Positions 1-9,060 are shown, counted from the first letter of the stretch. The stretch: 63,536 bases of DNA from Alistipes sp. (GCA_017623115.1 JAGAPT010000013.1:1-63536), one strand, 5' to 3'. The notes: a model not told the origin generated them from the sequence alone. Program-made: numbers and translations.

Positions 1-73
1 CGCGGGCAACGATGGGGTGTTTTTTGGGGGGGGTGGGAGTTTTGGGAGATTTGGGAAGAAGCAGCCTCCCGGG

Positions 74-200
74 CAAACAGAAAGAGGGTCTGCAGAGGAT
101 GAATTGCACGCCAAGCGCAATGCAGAAAACACCTTCCAACCAAACAAAAAGAGGGCCTGAAAAGGATGAATTTCACGTCAAACCTAACGCAGAAATTCGC
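74..200. repeat. Tandem pair of a dispersed intergenic repeat (family 2)
   Basis: Two degenerate 60-bp units lie at 74-133 and 141-200 (period 67). They agree at roughly four of five positions when aligned by eye. The best conserved block, 98-133 and 165-200, starts GATGAATT and ends CGCAGAAA or TGCAGAAA. A third copy of that block is at 3845-3880. The 1-230 interval holds no credible gene; besides these units it has a G-rich stretch at 21-60 (an 8-G run, then TTTTGGGAG-like words) that resembles the G-rich end of the other repeat family. The right-hand unit lies inside the loop-and-stem structure read here as the fucI terminator. Confidence 0.75.
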
Positions 201-214
201 CTCTTCAGGCCCTC
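146..214 (-). terminator. Terminator-like long hairpin downstream of fucI
   Basis: GAGGGCCTGAA at 151-161 and TTCAGGCCCTC at 204-214 form a perfect 11-bp stem around a 42-nt loop. Read on the minus strand, the stem is followed by TTTTTG (from 150 down to 145). It begins 16 nt after the fucI stop codon, as expected for an intrinsic terminator, although the loop is unusually long. Confidence 0.55.
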
Positions 215-230
215 CTACAAAGCGGAGCGA

Positions 231-2003
231 CTACTTATAAACAGGTCCGTAGGTCTCGCAAGCACGATAATCCGAACCCTCGGCGTCCATGCCGAATGCA
301 GCCCATGACGACGGACGGAAAATCTTCTCCGTTGCTACATTGTGCATGCATACCGGGATGCGAAGCATCGAGCAGAGCGTGATAATCTCGGCACCAATAT
401 GACCGTAGCTGATGGCACCGTGGTTGGCACCCCAGTTGTTCATCACCGAGTAAACATCACGGAAAGCACCCTCGCCCGTCAGACGCGGAGCAAACCACGT
501 CGTCGGCCATGTGCGGTCCGTACGCTTGTTAATGACCTCAAAGATGTGCGGATCGGTGTCGACAGCCCAACCCTCGGCAATCTGCATCACGGGGCCAAGA
601 CCCTTCACCAGATTCAGACGGCACATGGTCATCGGCATCTCACCGCGCGTGAGGAAGTGCGACGAGTAACCGCCACCACGGAAGTAACCACGATCTGCGG
701 GGAACCACGTCGTGGCCTTCAAGCACTTCTCGGCTTCCTCGTCGGTAATCTCCCAGAAGGGTTTCATCGTCGGGTTACCCTCCTCGTCGGACTGTTGGCC
801 CGTAGCATCGAGCGTACAAGCACCCGAGTTGATGAGGTGGATGATACCACCGGCAGCCTTGCCCTCGAGCTTCATGCCCGTGACACGCTCAACAGCCTCG
901 GGCGACCAGAAGGTGCGCACGTCGGCAAACATCTGTGCACGATTCGTGAGGAGTTTCATGAGGAGCATCGAAACACCATTGAGCGTGTCGTTCTCCGTAG
1001 CAAAGGCAAACGGCTCGCGGATACCGTTCCAGTCGAACGACGTATTGAGCATCGCCTCGGCGAAGTCGCCATTGGGCTGCCAATCGGTCCACTGACGCTG
1101 GCCCTGGAAACCACCTACGATGGCGTTGTGGCCGCAGCCCTCCTCCTCGAAGCCCATCTCGGTGAGCTTCTCGTTGCCGACCATCAAGTCGCGCATGATG
1201 AGCATCATCTTCACGACGAACTCCCAGTTCTTATCCTTCTGCTCGCGGTCGTAAACCAGATCCTCGCGGTTCCAATCGTGACCCTCGTTCGGTTTAGCAT
1301 ACTTCTCGACCCAGGCCATGGCCTTCTCGAACTCGGCCTGATCGTAGATGCCCTGATCCATGCGGCGCAGAATCTCCGTGCAGTCTACAAACTCATTGCG
1401 CATGCCGAGGTACTCCTGGAAGAAGTCGGGGTTGCAGGTCGAACCGGCAATACCCATCGACACCGAACCAATCGAGAGGTAGGACTTACCCTTCATCTGC
1501 ATCACAGCAACAGCTGCACGACCGAACAAGAGCAACTTCTCCTGCACATCGGCCGGAATCGACATATCCTCCAAATCCTGTACATCACGACCATAGATAC
1601 CGAATGCAGGCAGACCCTTCTGCGTGTGCGCAGCCAGAGCTGCAGCCAAATAAACAGCTCCCGGGCGCTCCGTACCGTTGAAGCCCCAGATAGCCTTCGG
1701 CATCAGCGGATCCATGTCAATCGTCTCGGTACCATAGCACCAGCAGGGGGTTACCGACAATACGGCACCCACATTGTTGTCGCGGAACTTCTCGGCGCAA
1801 GCAGCAGCCTCGGCAACACCACCGATGGTCGTGTCGGCAATGACACACTCAACGGGCGTACCATCCGAATAACGCAAATGCTCGGCATAGAACTTGGCCA
1901 CGGCCTCGGCCATGCCCATCGTCTTCTGCTCCAACGACTCACGAATACCGCGACGGCGACCATCAATCACCGGGCGGATACCAATCTTGGGGTAGTTTTT
2001 CAT
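231..2003 (-). CDS. fucI: L-fucose isomerase
   Basis: This cytoplasmic ketol-isomerase converts L-fucose to L-fuculose (and usually D-arabinose to D-ribulose), the first step of fucose catabolism. The 590-residue product matches the Escherichia coli enzyme in length and numbering: Glu337 (in FATEND), Asp361 (in MFADVR) and His528 (in GANHGA) fall exactly where the E. coli metal and catalytic residues are. The ATG at 2001-2003 fits the family N-terminus. It is transcribed away from the GH28 gene from a shared palindromic promoter. No fuculokinase or aldolase gene is in the window, so the rest of the pathway must be elsewhere. Confidence 0.97.
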   Translation of the reverse strand: MKNYPKIGIRPVIDGRRRGIRESLEQKTMGMAEAVAKFYAEHLRYSDGTPVECVIADTTIGGVAEAAACAEKFRDNNVGAVLSVTPCWCYGTETIDMDPLMPKAIWGFNGTERPGAVYLAAALAAHTQKGLPAFGIYGRDVQDLEDMSIPADVQEKLLLFGRAAVAVMQMKGKSYLSIGSVSMGIAGSTCNPDFFQEYLGMRNEFVDCTEILRRMDQGIYDQAEFEKAMAWVEKYAKPNEGHDWNREDLVYDREQKDKNWEFVVKMMLIMRDLMVGNEKLTEMGFEEEGCGHNAIVGGFQGQRQWTDWQPNGDFAEAMLNTSFDWNGIREPFAFATENDTLNGVSMLLMKLLTNRAQMFADVRTFWSPEAVERVTGMKLEGKAAGGIIHLINSGACTLDATGQQSDEEGNPTMKPFWEITDEEAEKCLKATTWFPADRGYFRGGGYSSHFLTRGEMPMTMCRLNLVKGLGPVMQIAEGWAVDTDPHIFEVINKRTDRTWPTTWFAPRLTGEGAFRDVYSVMNNWGANHGAISYGHIGAEIITLCSMLRIPVCMHNVATEKIFRPSSWAAFGMDAEGSDYRACETYGPVYK

Positions 2004-2056
2004 AACATTGATTAGTTTTTATGGTTTTTATTATGTTGTTCTCAATTTTTTTCGCT

Positions 2057-2072
2057 TATCTTTGCAAAGATA
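2057..2072. promoter_or_regulatory. Palindromic bidirectional promoter, fucI / GH28
   Basis: TATCTTTGCAAAGATA is a perfect 16-bp palindrome. Each half is a full Bacteroidetes -7 box (TAnnTTTG) pointing in opposite directions. Near-matches to the -33 TTTG box sit at the right distance on both sides: GTTG at 2035-2038 for the plus strand, and ATTG (minus strand) at 2096-2093 for fucI. Sharing the same 16 bp should make the two transcripts compete. The same sequence could also be an operator for a dimeric regulator. Confidence 0.7.
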
Positions 2073-2159
2073 GCAATTGTAAATCGTTTTAACAATACAA
2101 AAAATAGGTTATTTTTATCCGTTTTCGATTTTTTTTACAACCAATACCTCTAACCAACT

Positions 2160-3557
2160 ATGAAAAAAACCTTTTATTCGTTGCTGACATTGGCCGTAGC
2201 CACCCTGACAGCCTGCACCTGCCCGACGGCCAGCGAGCGCGCCTGGGCGGAAATCTACCCCGAAATCGAGCGTCACATCGTCGCCCCGACCTTCGCTGAC
2301 CGCACCTTCGACATCCGCGACTTCGGTGCCGAAGCCGGCAAAGCATCTCACGAAGCCATCAACGCCGCCATCGCAAAGTGTAACGCCGAGGGTGGTGGCC
2401 ACGTCATCGTACCGGCCGGCGAGTGGCTCACGGGTGCCATCACGCTCCTCTCGAATGTCGACCTGCATCTGGAAGAGGGAGCCACATTGCTCTTCTCGGA
2501 CAACCTCGACCACTACCCCATCGTCCGCACCCGCTGGGAGGGCATGGACTGCTACAACTACTCGCCGATGATTTACGCCTTCCAGCAGGAGAACATCGCC
2601 GTAACGGGTCTGGGTACGCTCGACGGCGGTGCCTCGATCAAGAATTGGTGGTCGATGGTTTGGAACGTGGAGACCGACTGGGAGCAGGAGCGTCGCAACA
2701 CGCAACGCTACGGCCGTCCGCTGCTTCAGGAGTGGATGGATGCCAAGAAACCCATCGAGGAGCGTATCATGGGGCACGGCTACGGTATGCGTCCGCAGTT
2801 GGTCAGCCCCTTTGAGTGCAAGAATATCCTCATCGAGGGGGTTACGATGATTCGCTCACCCTTCTGGAACCTGCACCCCGTCTTCTGTGAGAATATCACC
2901 GTGCGTGACGTGAAGTTCAACAACGATGGCCCGAATGGCGATGGATGCGACCCCGAGTCGTGCAACTATGTGCTCATCGAGGATTGCTACTTCAATACGG
3001 GCGACGACTGCATCGCCATTAAATCGGGTCGTGATGGCGACGCCCGTGCCATCGACATCCCGAGCCAAAATATGATTGTCCGCAACTGCGAAATGAAGAA
3101 CGGTCACGGAGGTGTGGTCGTCGGCAGCGAAATCGGCAGCGGTTACAAATACCTCTTTGTCGAGAACTGCGTGATGGATTCGCCCGAGTTGGATCGCGCC
3201 ATCCGCATCAAGACCAACGCCCGTCGCGGGGGTGTCATCGAGCATATCTATGTACGCAACGTAACGGTCGGCCAGTGCAAGGAGTCGGTGCTGAAAATCA
3301 ACCTCATCTACGACCAGAAGAGCGTTGGCGATGCTACGGATTACCCCATCGTGCAGGATGTCTACCTGGAGAACATGACGAGCCAGAAGAGCCGCTATGG
3401 TGTATGCGTAACGGCCCTGGACAACGTGAACAACATCCACAATATCTCGGTCAAGAACTGCCGCTTCGAGAACCTCGAGAAGGAGGAGTCGATCAGCGGT
3501 CTGTGCGACCCGATTCAGTATGAGGGTGTCGAGATGACGCTCGCCTCGGCCGAGTAG
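2160..3557 (+). CDS. GH28 polygalacturonase-like lipoprotein
   Basis: A 465-residue surface or periplasmic glycoside hydrolase of family 28 (right-handed beta-helix; acts on galacturonic acid linkages of pectin). The N-terminus is a lipoprotein signal with the lipobox LTAC and Cys19. Family motifs appear in order: PNGDGCD (Asp261/Asp264), GDDC (Asp282/Asp283), GHGG (His316) and RIK (Arg349, Lys351), so the catalytic aspartates and substrate-binding residues are all present. Exo- versus endo-action and the exact substrate cannot be read from the sequence. It is divergent from fucI, and co-control from the shared promoter suggests that its products belong to a fucose- or rhamnogalacturonan-containing glycan. 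Confidence 0.93.
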   Translation: MKKTFYSLLTLAVATLTACTCPTASERAWAEIYPEIERHIVAPTFADRTFDIRDFGAEAGKASHEAINAAIAKCNAEGGGHVIVPAGEWLTGAITLLSNVDLHLEEGATLLFSDNLDHYPIVRTRWEGMDCYNYSPMIYAFQQENIAVTGLGTLDGGASIKNWWSMVWNVETDWEQERRNTQRYGRPLLQEWMDAKKPIEERIMGHGYGMRPQLVSPFECKNILIEGVTMIRSPFWNLHPVFCENITVRDVKFNNDGPNGDGCDPESCNYVLIEDCYFNTGDDCIAIKSGRDGDARAIDIPSQNMIVRNCEMKNGHGGVVVGSEIGSGYKYLFVENCVMDSPELDRAIRIKTNARRGGVIEHIYVRNVTVGQCKESVLKINLIYDQKSVGDATDYPIVQDVYLENMTSQKSRYGVCVTALDNVNNIHNISVKNCRFENLEKEESISGLCDPIQYEGVEMTLASAE

Positions 3558-3576
3558 CCGACAACTGTTACAACCG

Positions 3577-3613
3577 AAAGGCCCCGACCCAAAATGGTCG
3601 GGGCCTTTTTTTT
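3577..3613 (+). terminator. Intrinsic terminator of the GH28 gene
   Basis: A 13-bp perfect stem (AAAGGCCCCGACC at 3577-3589, GGTCGGGGCCTTT at 3596-3608) with a 6-nt loop is followed by a T-run to 3613. It starts 20 nt after the stop codon. This is a textbook intrinsic terminator. Confidence 0.95.
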
Positions 3614-3730
3614 GTTTTGAGCGGACTTACGAGGAGGCGAAAAGCCGGCCCTCCACCACCACCTCCGAAGGCGCATAAAAAAGACTCTTTTCAGGCACGC
3701 GAAGTCCCGCAATCCGCAGCAACACAAGAC

Positions 3731-3765
3731 AAAAAAAGACAACCCCGCAAACACGAGGTTGTCTT
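3731..3765 (-). terminator. Intrinsic terminator of the EF-G-like gene
   Basis: AAGACAACC (3736-3744) pairs with GGTTGTCTT (3757-3765) around a 12-nt loop. On the minus strand the stem runs into a T-run (complement of 3731-3737). It lies 135 nt beyond the EF-G2 stop codon, so the family-2 repeat at 3780-3899 would be transcribed as 3' UTR. The interval 3614-3730, between this and the GH28 terminator, holds no gene I can support; it contains a short GAGGCGAAAAGC word that recurs at 3816-3827. Confidence 0.75.
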
Positions 3766-3783
3766 GACTATTTCAAAAAGTGA

Positions 3784-3899
3784 TTAACAAGTGGGATTTC
3801 AAGGCTTGCGAAGAGGCGAAAAGCGGAGCATACCAAGCGTATGTGAGCATTTTCGCATCAAGCGTAACGCAGAAATCACCTTGTTTGGCTCTTTTTGTT
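3784..3899 (-). repeat. Family-2 dispersed repeat in the EF-G2 3' UTR
   Basis: This block fills the space between the EF-G2 stop codon (3900) and its terminator. Its part at 3845-3880 (reverse complement begins GGTGATTTCTGCGTTACG) matches the two units at 98-133 and 165-200. Its far end, AACAAGTGGGA at 3785-3795, recurs at 35977-35987 at the edge of the family-1 element next to priA. No reading frame is conserved between copies. Confidence 0.65.
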
Positions 3900-6056
3900 T
3901 TACTCTTCGTCTTCGTCAGTGTAAGCCTTCAACAACTTATCCTGTACATCGGCGGGGACCTGCTCGTAGGAAGCGAACTTCATCGAGTAGGTAGCCGAAC
4001 CCGAGGTCAGCGACGACAAGGTGGTCGAGTAGCGATAGAGCTCGGCCAGAGGTACCGAAGCACTCAGGCGATCGAAGCCCTTATCCGACTCCATACCGAG
4101 AATCATGGCACGACGATTCTGCAGGTCGCTCATCACAGCACCCATATAGTCGCTCGGCACGAGCACCTCGACGTTGTAGATAGGCTCCATAATCTTCGGA
4201 CCGGCCGTGCGGAAGGCATCCTTGAAGGCGTTGCGGGCAGCCAACTTGAAGGAGATCTCGTTCGAGTCTACCGGGTGCATCTTACCGTCGTAGATCACCA
4301 CGCGGATGTCGCGTGCATACGAACCCGTCAACGGACCCTGGTCCATCTTCTCCATGACACCCTTCAAGATAGCGGGCATGAAGCGGGCATCAATCGCACC
4401 ACCGACAATAGCCGAGTAGAACTGCAACTTACCACCCCAAGCCAGGTCGTACTCCTCCTTGGTCTTGACATTCACAACCATCTCGCCCTTACCCGGCACC
4501 TTGTAGTTCTTCGGCTCGGGCATACCCTCGTAGTAGGGCTCGATAATCATGTGTACCTCGCCAAACTGGCCGGCACCACCCGACTGCTTCTTGTGACGAT
4601 AGTCGGCCTGGGCTACCTTCGTGATGGTCTCACGATACGGAATCTTCGGAGCGATGTACTCGAAGTCGATCTTATTCTCGTTCTGGATGCGCGAACGCAG
4701 GATGTTGAGGTGGTGCTCACCCTGACCCTGGATGATGGTCTGCTTGAGCTCCTTCGAGTAGTCAACCAGAATGGTCGGGTCCTCGTTCTTGGCATCGTTG
4801 AGAATCTTACCCAACTTCTCCTCGTCGTTCTGCTCCTTGCACTTGATAGCAGCGCGATAGCGCGGCTCGGGGAAGGCAATCGGCTCGATGGTAACCATCT
4901 CGGCCGGAGCAGCCAGCGTATCGTTGGCCTTCGTGCCCTTCAGCTTCACCGTACAACCGATATCACCGGCCGACAGCTCGGTAACCTTTACGCGGTTCTT
5001 GCCGGCAACGGCAAAGAGCTGCGAAATCTTCTCCTTGTTCTGCGTGCGGGCATTCACCAACTCCATACCCTCGGTAACTTTACCACGGATGACACGGAAG
5101 TAGGTAATCTCGCCGATATGCTGCTCGACCTGGCTCTTGAAGACAAAGGCCACAGCCGGAGCGGCCTCGTCAGCCGTAATCTCGGCACCCTCGGTCGAGA
5201 GGAATGCGGGAGCCTTCAGCGGGCCCGGAGCCACGTTGATGATGAACTCCATCAGACGCTTCGTACCGATATCGCGCTTACCGCTGGCGCAGAAGATAGG
5301 CATCACCTCGCGGTTAGCCACACCAATCTTCAGACCGGCACGGATATCATCCTGCGTGAGGGTACCCTTATCGAAGTAGAGCTCCATGAGGGCCTCGTCG
5401 TGCTCGGCGGCCATCTCCACCAACTCGCGGTTCAGCTCCTGGGCCTTCTCCATCTCCTCGGCCGGAATCTCCAGCTCCTCGCGCGTACCATTCTCATCCT
5501 TGAAACGGTACATCTTCATCAGCAGCACGTCGATGAAGGCGTTGAACTCGCCACCCTGGTTGACGGGATACTGCACGATGACAGGCTTCACGCGCGAAGC
5601 AGCCTTGATCGACTCGAAGGTGCTCTCGAACGAAGCCTTATCGTTATCAAGCTGGTTGATGACACCGATAACGGGCTTGTTGAGCAGGCGGGCATAGCGA
5701 GCCTGAATCTCGCTACCTACCTCCCAACCGTTGGCGGCATTGAAGCAGAAAACACCGACGTCGCCCACCTTGAAGGCCGAGAAGAGCGAACCACAGAAGT
5801 CGTCCGAACCCGGGCAGTCGATGATGTTGAGTTTACGATCCATAAACTCGGTGAAGAGAATCGTCGAATAGATCGAGCGTTTGTATTCGTGCTCGATATC
5901 GGTGTTATCCGAGAGCGTGTTGTTGTTCTCGATACTACCCCTGCGATCGATGACCTTCCCTTCGTAAGCCATCGCCTCGGCAAGGGTAGTTTTTCCCGAG
6001 CCGGGCGCACCAATCAGAACGATGTTCTTAATCTCTTTTGCTGAATAGTTTTTCAT
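3900..6056 (-). CDS. EF-G paralogue (EF-G2 type) lacking the catalytic histidine
   Basis: A 718-residue translation factor of elongation factor G length and domain order: G domain, beta barrel, and domains III-V with the usual C-terminal ribosome-contact region. The G domain is altered. The P-loop is GAPGSGKTT (16-24) instead of the usual A/GHxDxGKTT; the switch I RGITI element reads KRSIYS (59-64); the DxPGH motif is DCPGSDD (80-86), with Ser84 where the GTP-hydrolysing His should be; and the NKxD motif is NQLD (134-137). Bacteroides is known to have an EF-G paralogue, EF-G2, that works without GTP hydrolysis and supports gut fitness; this protein looks like its counterpart, so the normal fusA should be elsewhere. 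It appears monocistronic. Confidence 0.88.
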   Translation of the reverse strand: MKNYSAKEIKNIVLIGAPGSGKTTLAEAMAYEGKVIDRRGSIENNNTLSDNTDIEHEYKRSIYSTILFTEFMDRKLNIIDCPGSDDFCGSLFSAFKVGDVGVFCFNAANGWEVGSEIQARYARLLNKPVIGVINQLDNDKASFESTFESIKAASRVKPVIVQYPVNQGGEFNAFIDVLLMKMYRFKDENGTREELEIPAEEMEKAQELNRELVEMAAEHDEALMELYFDKGTLTQDDIRAGLKIGVANREVMPIFCASGKRDIGTKRLMEFIINVAPGPLKAPAFLSTEGAEITADEAAPAVAFVFKSQVEQHIGEITYFRVIRGKVTEGMELVNARTQNKEKISQLFAVAGKNRVKVTELSAGDIGCTVKLKGTKANDTLAAPAEMVTIEPIAFPEPRYRAAIKCKEQNDEEKLGKILNDAKNEDPTILVDYSKELKQTIIQGQGEHHLNILRSRIQNENKIDFEYIAPKIPYRETITKVAQADYRHKKQSGGAGQFGEVHMIIEPYYEGMPEPKNYKVPGKGEMVVNVKTKEEYDLAWGGKLQFYSAIVGGAIDARFMPAILKGVMEKMDQGPLTGSYARDIRVVIYDGKMHPVDSNEISFKLAARNAFKDAFRTAGPKIMEPIYNVEVLVPSDYMGAVMSDLQNRRAMILGMESDKGFDRLSASVPLAELYRYSTTLSSLTSGSATYSMKFASYEQVPADVQDKLLKAYTDEDEE

Positions 6057-6125
6057 ATTGATCTGTTTTAAGGTTTTCGCAAAATCGCATTACGGACTAT
6101 AAAATTACAAAAAAAATGAGAAAAC

Positions 6126-6156
6126 CAAAAAAAATCGCCCGAAATGGGGCGATTTT
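6126..6156 (-). terminator. Intrinsic terminator of the M24 peptidase operon
   Basis: An 11-bp perfect stem, AAAAATCGCCC at 6129-6139 and GGGCGATTTTT at 6146-6156, has a 6-nt loop. On the minus strand it is followed by a run of T (complement of 6126-6133). It begins 22 nt after the peptidase stop codon. Confidence 0.93.
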
Positions 6157-6178
6157 TCACAAAACAACGCGCGTTGAA

Positions 6179-7573
6179 TTATTTACCAACAACCGATTCG
6201 AGTTCCTCGACCGTAATGGGAATCTTCTTCTCGCCACCAAGCATTCGGTTACCCGTTGCCGTTACCACAAGGTCATCCTCGATACGGATACCGCCAAAGT
6301 CGTAGTAGTCGGCCAAACGATCGTAGTTGACGATGCCTTGGTATTTTCCCTCAGCCTTGCACTTCTCGATGAGGGCCGGAATGAAGTAGATACCCGGCTC
6401 ATCGGTGAGCACTGTGCCCGGCTGCAGTCGCCACGTAGCACGGTGGATGCAGGTTGCCGACTGCGCAGCACGCTCGGCAATCATCGAGAAATCGAACGAA
6501 CGCTCGCCCATCGCCTCACAATCGTGGACATCCATACCCAGGCCATGACCCAGGCCGTGCGGCATGAACATCGTCATGGCTCCGCTGGCCACAGCATCCT
6601 CGGCCGTGCCCTTCATGAGGCCGACACCAATCAGCCCCTCGGCCAACGTAAGGTAGGAGGCACGATGCACCTCCGTATACATCATTCCCGGAGCAACCAA
6701 ACGTGCCACATCATCGTGGGCTTTCAATACTATATTATATATAGCACGCTGCTGCTCGGTAAACTTCCCACTCACGGGATAGGTACGCGTATGGTCGGAG
6801 CAATAGCCGCTCAAGGTCTCGCCACCACCGTCAACCAGCAGCAGGCGACCCTCCTCCAGCACACCGTCGCAATTCAGGTTGTGGAGTGTCTCGCCATGTT
6901 GCGACACGATGGTCGGGAACGAAACACCCTGTCCATAGCGTTTCACAATACCCTCGACCGCACCGGCAATCTCGCGCTCGACCACACCCGGGCGGCACAT
7001 CTTCATCGCCAGCGTATGCATCTCGTAACCCAGGAGGAAAGCTCGCTCCATCTCAGCAATCTCCTCGTCCGATTTACATTCGCGCATCTCGGCTACGGCC
7101 ATCATCAAGTCGACCGACTTATAGTCGTGCAGCTGCGCAGGGGCAATGCCCAACCACTCCACCAATTGGAGTTTCGTCTCGCCGCGATAAGGCGGCAAGT
7201 AGTGTATCTTGCGACCCAGGCGAATGGCCATGGCCAGATGCTCGGCCACCTTCGACAAGGGGTAGGTCTTCGCAACACCCACCTCGGCACCCTGCTCTGC
7301 GAGCGTCGGCTGCGGGCCCGTCCAGATGATATCCTCGACCGTGAAGTCATCGCCATAGAGCGCAGCCTCACCCGTCTCGGCATCCATCATACCGACCAGG
7401 GTCGGGGTATTCAGGCCGAAGTAGTAACGGAAGGTCGAATCCTGACGGAAGTAGTAGGCATTGTTGGGATAATTGTTCGGTGAGAAGGTGTTGCCGGGGA
7501 GCAGAATCAGCCCCGAGCCAATCTTCTCGCACAGCGTCTTGCGACGCGACACATAAGTTGTTGCTGCAAACAT
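6179..7573 (-). CDS. pepP: Xaa-Pro aminopeptidase, M24B family
   Basis: This cytoplasmic metallo-aminopeptidase releases an N-terminal residue next to proline. It is 464 residues with an aminopeptidase-P N-terminal domain (about 1-150) followed by the pita-bread catalytic domain. The metal ligands are visible in order: LVDGGG, CSDHTRTYP, PHGLGHGLGMDVHD, LTDEPGIY and RIEDDLVV, giving the expected D-D-H-E-E set. No signal peptide is present. It follows the U32 gene by 17 nt on the same strand, so the two are probably co-transcribed, and it ends in a strong terminator. Confidence 0.93.
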   Translation of the reverse strand: MFAATTYVSRRKTLCEKIGSGLILLPGNTFSPNNYPNNAYYFRQDSTFRYYFGLNTPTLVGMMDAETGEAALYGDDFTVEDIIWTGPQPTLAEQGAEVGVAKTYPLSKVAEHLAMAIRLGRKIHYLPPYRGETKLQLVEWLGIAPAQLHDYKSVDLMMAVAEMRECKSDEEIAEMERAFLLGYEMHTLAMKMCRPGVVEREIAGAVEGIVKRYGQGVSFPTIVSQHGETLHNLNCDGVLEEGRLLLVDGGGETLSGYCSDHTRTYPVSGKFTEQQRAIYNIVLKAHDDVARLVAPGMMYTEVHRASYLTLAEGLIGVGLMKGTAEDAVASGAMTMFMPHGLGHGLGMDVHDCEAMGERSFDFSMIAERAAQSATCIHRATWRLQPGTVLTDEPGIYFIPALIEKCKAEGKYQGIVNYDRLADYYDFGGIRIEDDLVVTATGNRMLGGEKKIPITVEELESVVGK

Positions 7574-7590
7574 ATCTTTCGTTGTTTTTC

Positions 7591-8838
7591 TTAGTTATCC
7601 GTAGGTTCAAATTTATAGAGTTGGTCGCCACGGCGTATCAGTTGTGCCGTGCGGATGGCACACAGTCGCCCCTGTGTCACGGTAGTGGTCGGCTCGCCAT
7701 CGGGGCCATGCAACTCCTCGAGGTGCTGCTCGGCAACACCCGTGGTGGCTCCCAGGAAGAAGATATCCTCACCAACGGTCAGCGGAGCAGCCTCGACCAG
7801 CACCTCGGCAACCGAAATCTTCTTGTAGAAATTGACCACCTTGCCCACATAGACCTTGCGTCGCGTGGCTGCCGAGCCATAGTGTGCGCTATGTTCGGCC
7901 ACGGGGCGACCGGCATAGTAGCCCTCCCAGAAGCCCCGATTGAAGACCTCGGCAAGACGGTCCTTGAGCGAAGCGGCTAACTCGGGGGTATAGCGTCCCT
8001 CCTCCATGGCTCGTAGGGCCTCATCGTAGCACGAGACGACCCGCTTGACATACTCTGCACCACGGGCGCGACCCTCGATTTTGAGCACCCGCACACCGCT
8101 ATTCACAAAGCGGTCGAGGAAATCGACCGTGCAGAGGTCCTTAGGCGAGAGGACATAGCGGCCGTCGATATCGAGTTCGGCACCCGTCTCTTTATCGCGC
8201 ACCGTGTATTTCCGACGACACAATTGGCGACAGGCTCCTCGATTGGCCGAGCAGTTCGTCTCGTAGAGCGAGAGGTAACATTTCCCCGAGATAGACATAC
8301 AGAGGGCTCCATGGGCAAACATCTCTATCTCGACCAACTCGCCCTTCGGCCCTCGGATATCGTTCTCGATAATCTCCCGATGAATCTCAGCCACCTGCTC
8401 CAAGGTCAATTCGCGTGCCAAGACCACCGTGTCGGCCCACTGCGAGAAGAACTTCACCGCCTCGGAGTTCGAGATGTTGCTCTGGGTCGAGATGTGCACC
8501 TCCTGCCCGATGCGACGGGCATAGAGGATAGCGGCCATATCGGTGGCAATGATGGCATCAACGCCCTCTTGGCGAGCACGGTCGATGACCTGCTGCATCG
8601 TGCGCAGTTCATCCTCATAGACCACCGTATTAACCGTAAGGTAGGCCTTCACGCCCGCCTCATGGGCTCGGCGAACAATTTCCGCCAAATCTTCGAGCGT
8701 AAAATTGGCAGCCGAGGCGGAACGCATATTGAGTTTTCCGACCCCAAAATAGACCGAGTCGGCACCCGCATCAATGGCGGCCGCCAACGCTTCATATGAC
8801 CCCACCGGAGCCATCAGTTCGATATCGCTACGTTTCAT
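7591..8838 (-). CDS. U32 family protein (peptidase U32 / TrhP-like)
   Basis: A 415-residue cytoplasmic protein with a TIM-barrel N-terminal part (PVGSYEALAAAIDAGADSVY near residue 11) and the U32 signature around residues 175-192 (EMFAHGALCMSISGKCYLS). Clustered cysteines follow (NCSANRGACRQLC). U32 members include the collagenase-like PrtC and the RNA hydroxylation factors TrhP (tRNA U34) and RlhA (23S rRNA); the conserved Cys cluster fits an iron-sulfur RNA-modifying role better than proteolysis. I cannot decide between TrhP and other subfamilies by eye. The ATG start lies next to a family-1 repeat, and the M24 gene follows. Confidence 0.88.
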   Translation of the reverse strand: MKRSDIELMAPVGSYEALAAAIDAGADSVYFGVGKLNMRSASAANFTLEDLAEIVRRAHEAGVKAYLTVNTVVYEDELRTMQQVIDRARQEGVDAIIATDMAAILYARRIGQEVHISTQSNISNSEAVKFFSQWADTVVLARELTLEQVAEIHREIIENDIRGPKGELVEIEMFAHGALCMSISGKCYLSLYETNCSANRGACRQLCRRKYTVRDKETGAELDIDGRYVLSPKDLCTVDFLDRFVNSGVRVLKIEGRARGAEYVKRVVSCYDEALRAMEEGRYTPELAASLKDRLAEVFNRGFWEGYYAGRPVAEHSAHYGSAATRRKVYVGKVVNFYKKISVAEVLVEAAPLTVGEDIFFLGATTGVAEQHLEELHGPDGEPTTTVTQGRLCAIRTAQLIRRGDQLYKFEPTDN

Positions 8839-8844
8839 GGTTGG

Positions 8845-9060
8845 TTTTTCGGGTTTGGGAGGGAGAGTTGGGAGTTTTGAGAGTTTTGAGAGTGCTACAA
8901 AAAAACGGCACTTCGGACTCTTTGCTCTTTAATCTTTCCTCTTTAATCCTGCTTCGCAGGCTTGACTTTGCTCCGGCTCGGCATACTTCGCAAAAGCGGC
9001 CTCTGCACTCGCCTTAATCGCAAAGTTGCTCTTTCCTCTTTGCTCTTTCCTCTTTGCTCT
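8845..9060 (-). repeat. Family-1 intergenic element, copy A
   Basis: It fills almost the entire 222-bp gap between the prenyl synthase stop codon (9061) and the U32 start (8838). On the plus strand there is a TTGGGAG/TTTTGAGAG array (about 8856-8891), then a core (8941-9036) with the hairpin CCTGC-TTC-GCAGG at 8948-8960 and a second small stem around CGCAAAAGCG near 8989-8998, and then a CTCTTT/GCTCTTT tract reaching the stop codon. Copies B and D share the whole core; copy C has a shortened one. Nothing in it is a supported gene. Confidence 0.85.

Noticed and set aside
22-40. Poly-G run as a phase-variable switch
   Set aside because: It lies downstream of fucI near the window edge with no gene start next to it; it looks like part of the G-rich repeat array.
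342-2015. 557-residue plus-strand open frame opposite fucI
   Set aside because: Antisense to a gene with all catalytic residues in place; the product is rich in His, Leu and Arg with no recognisable motif, as expected for the mirror of GC-rich codons.
3780-6044. 754-residue plus-strand open frame opposite the EF-G-like gene
   Set aside because: Complete overlap with a well-conserved translation factor; composition is typical of an antisense shadow and no domain is visible.
8941-9036. Possible small peptide encoded by the repeat core (NFAIKASAEAAFA in copies A and B, minus strand)
   Set aside because: The reading frame looks coding in two copies, but copy D loses two bases in the middle and copy C lacks the section, so the frame is not kept while the hairpin is.
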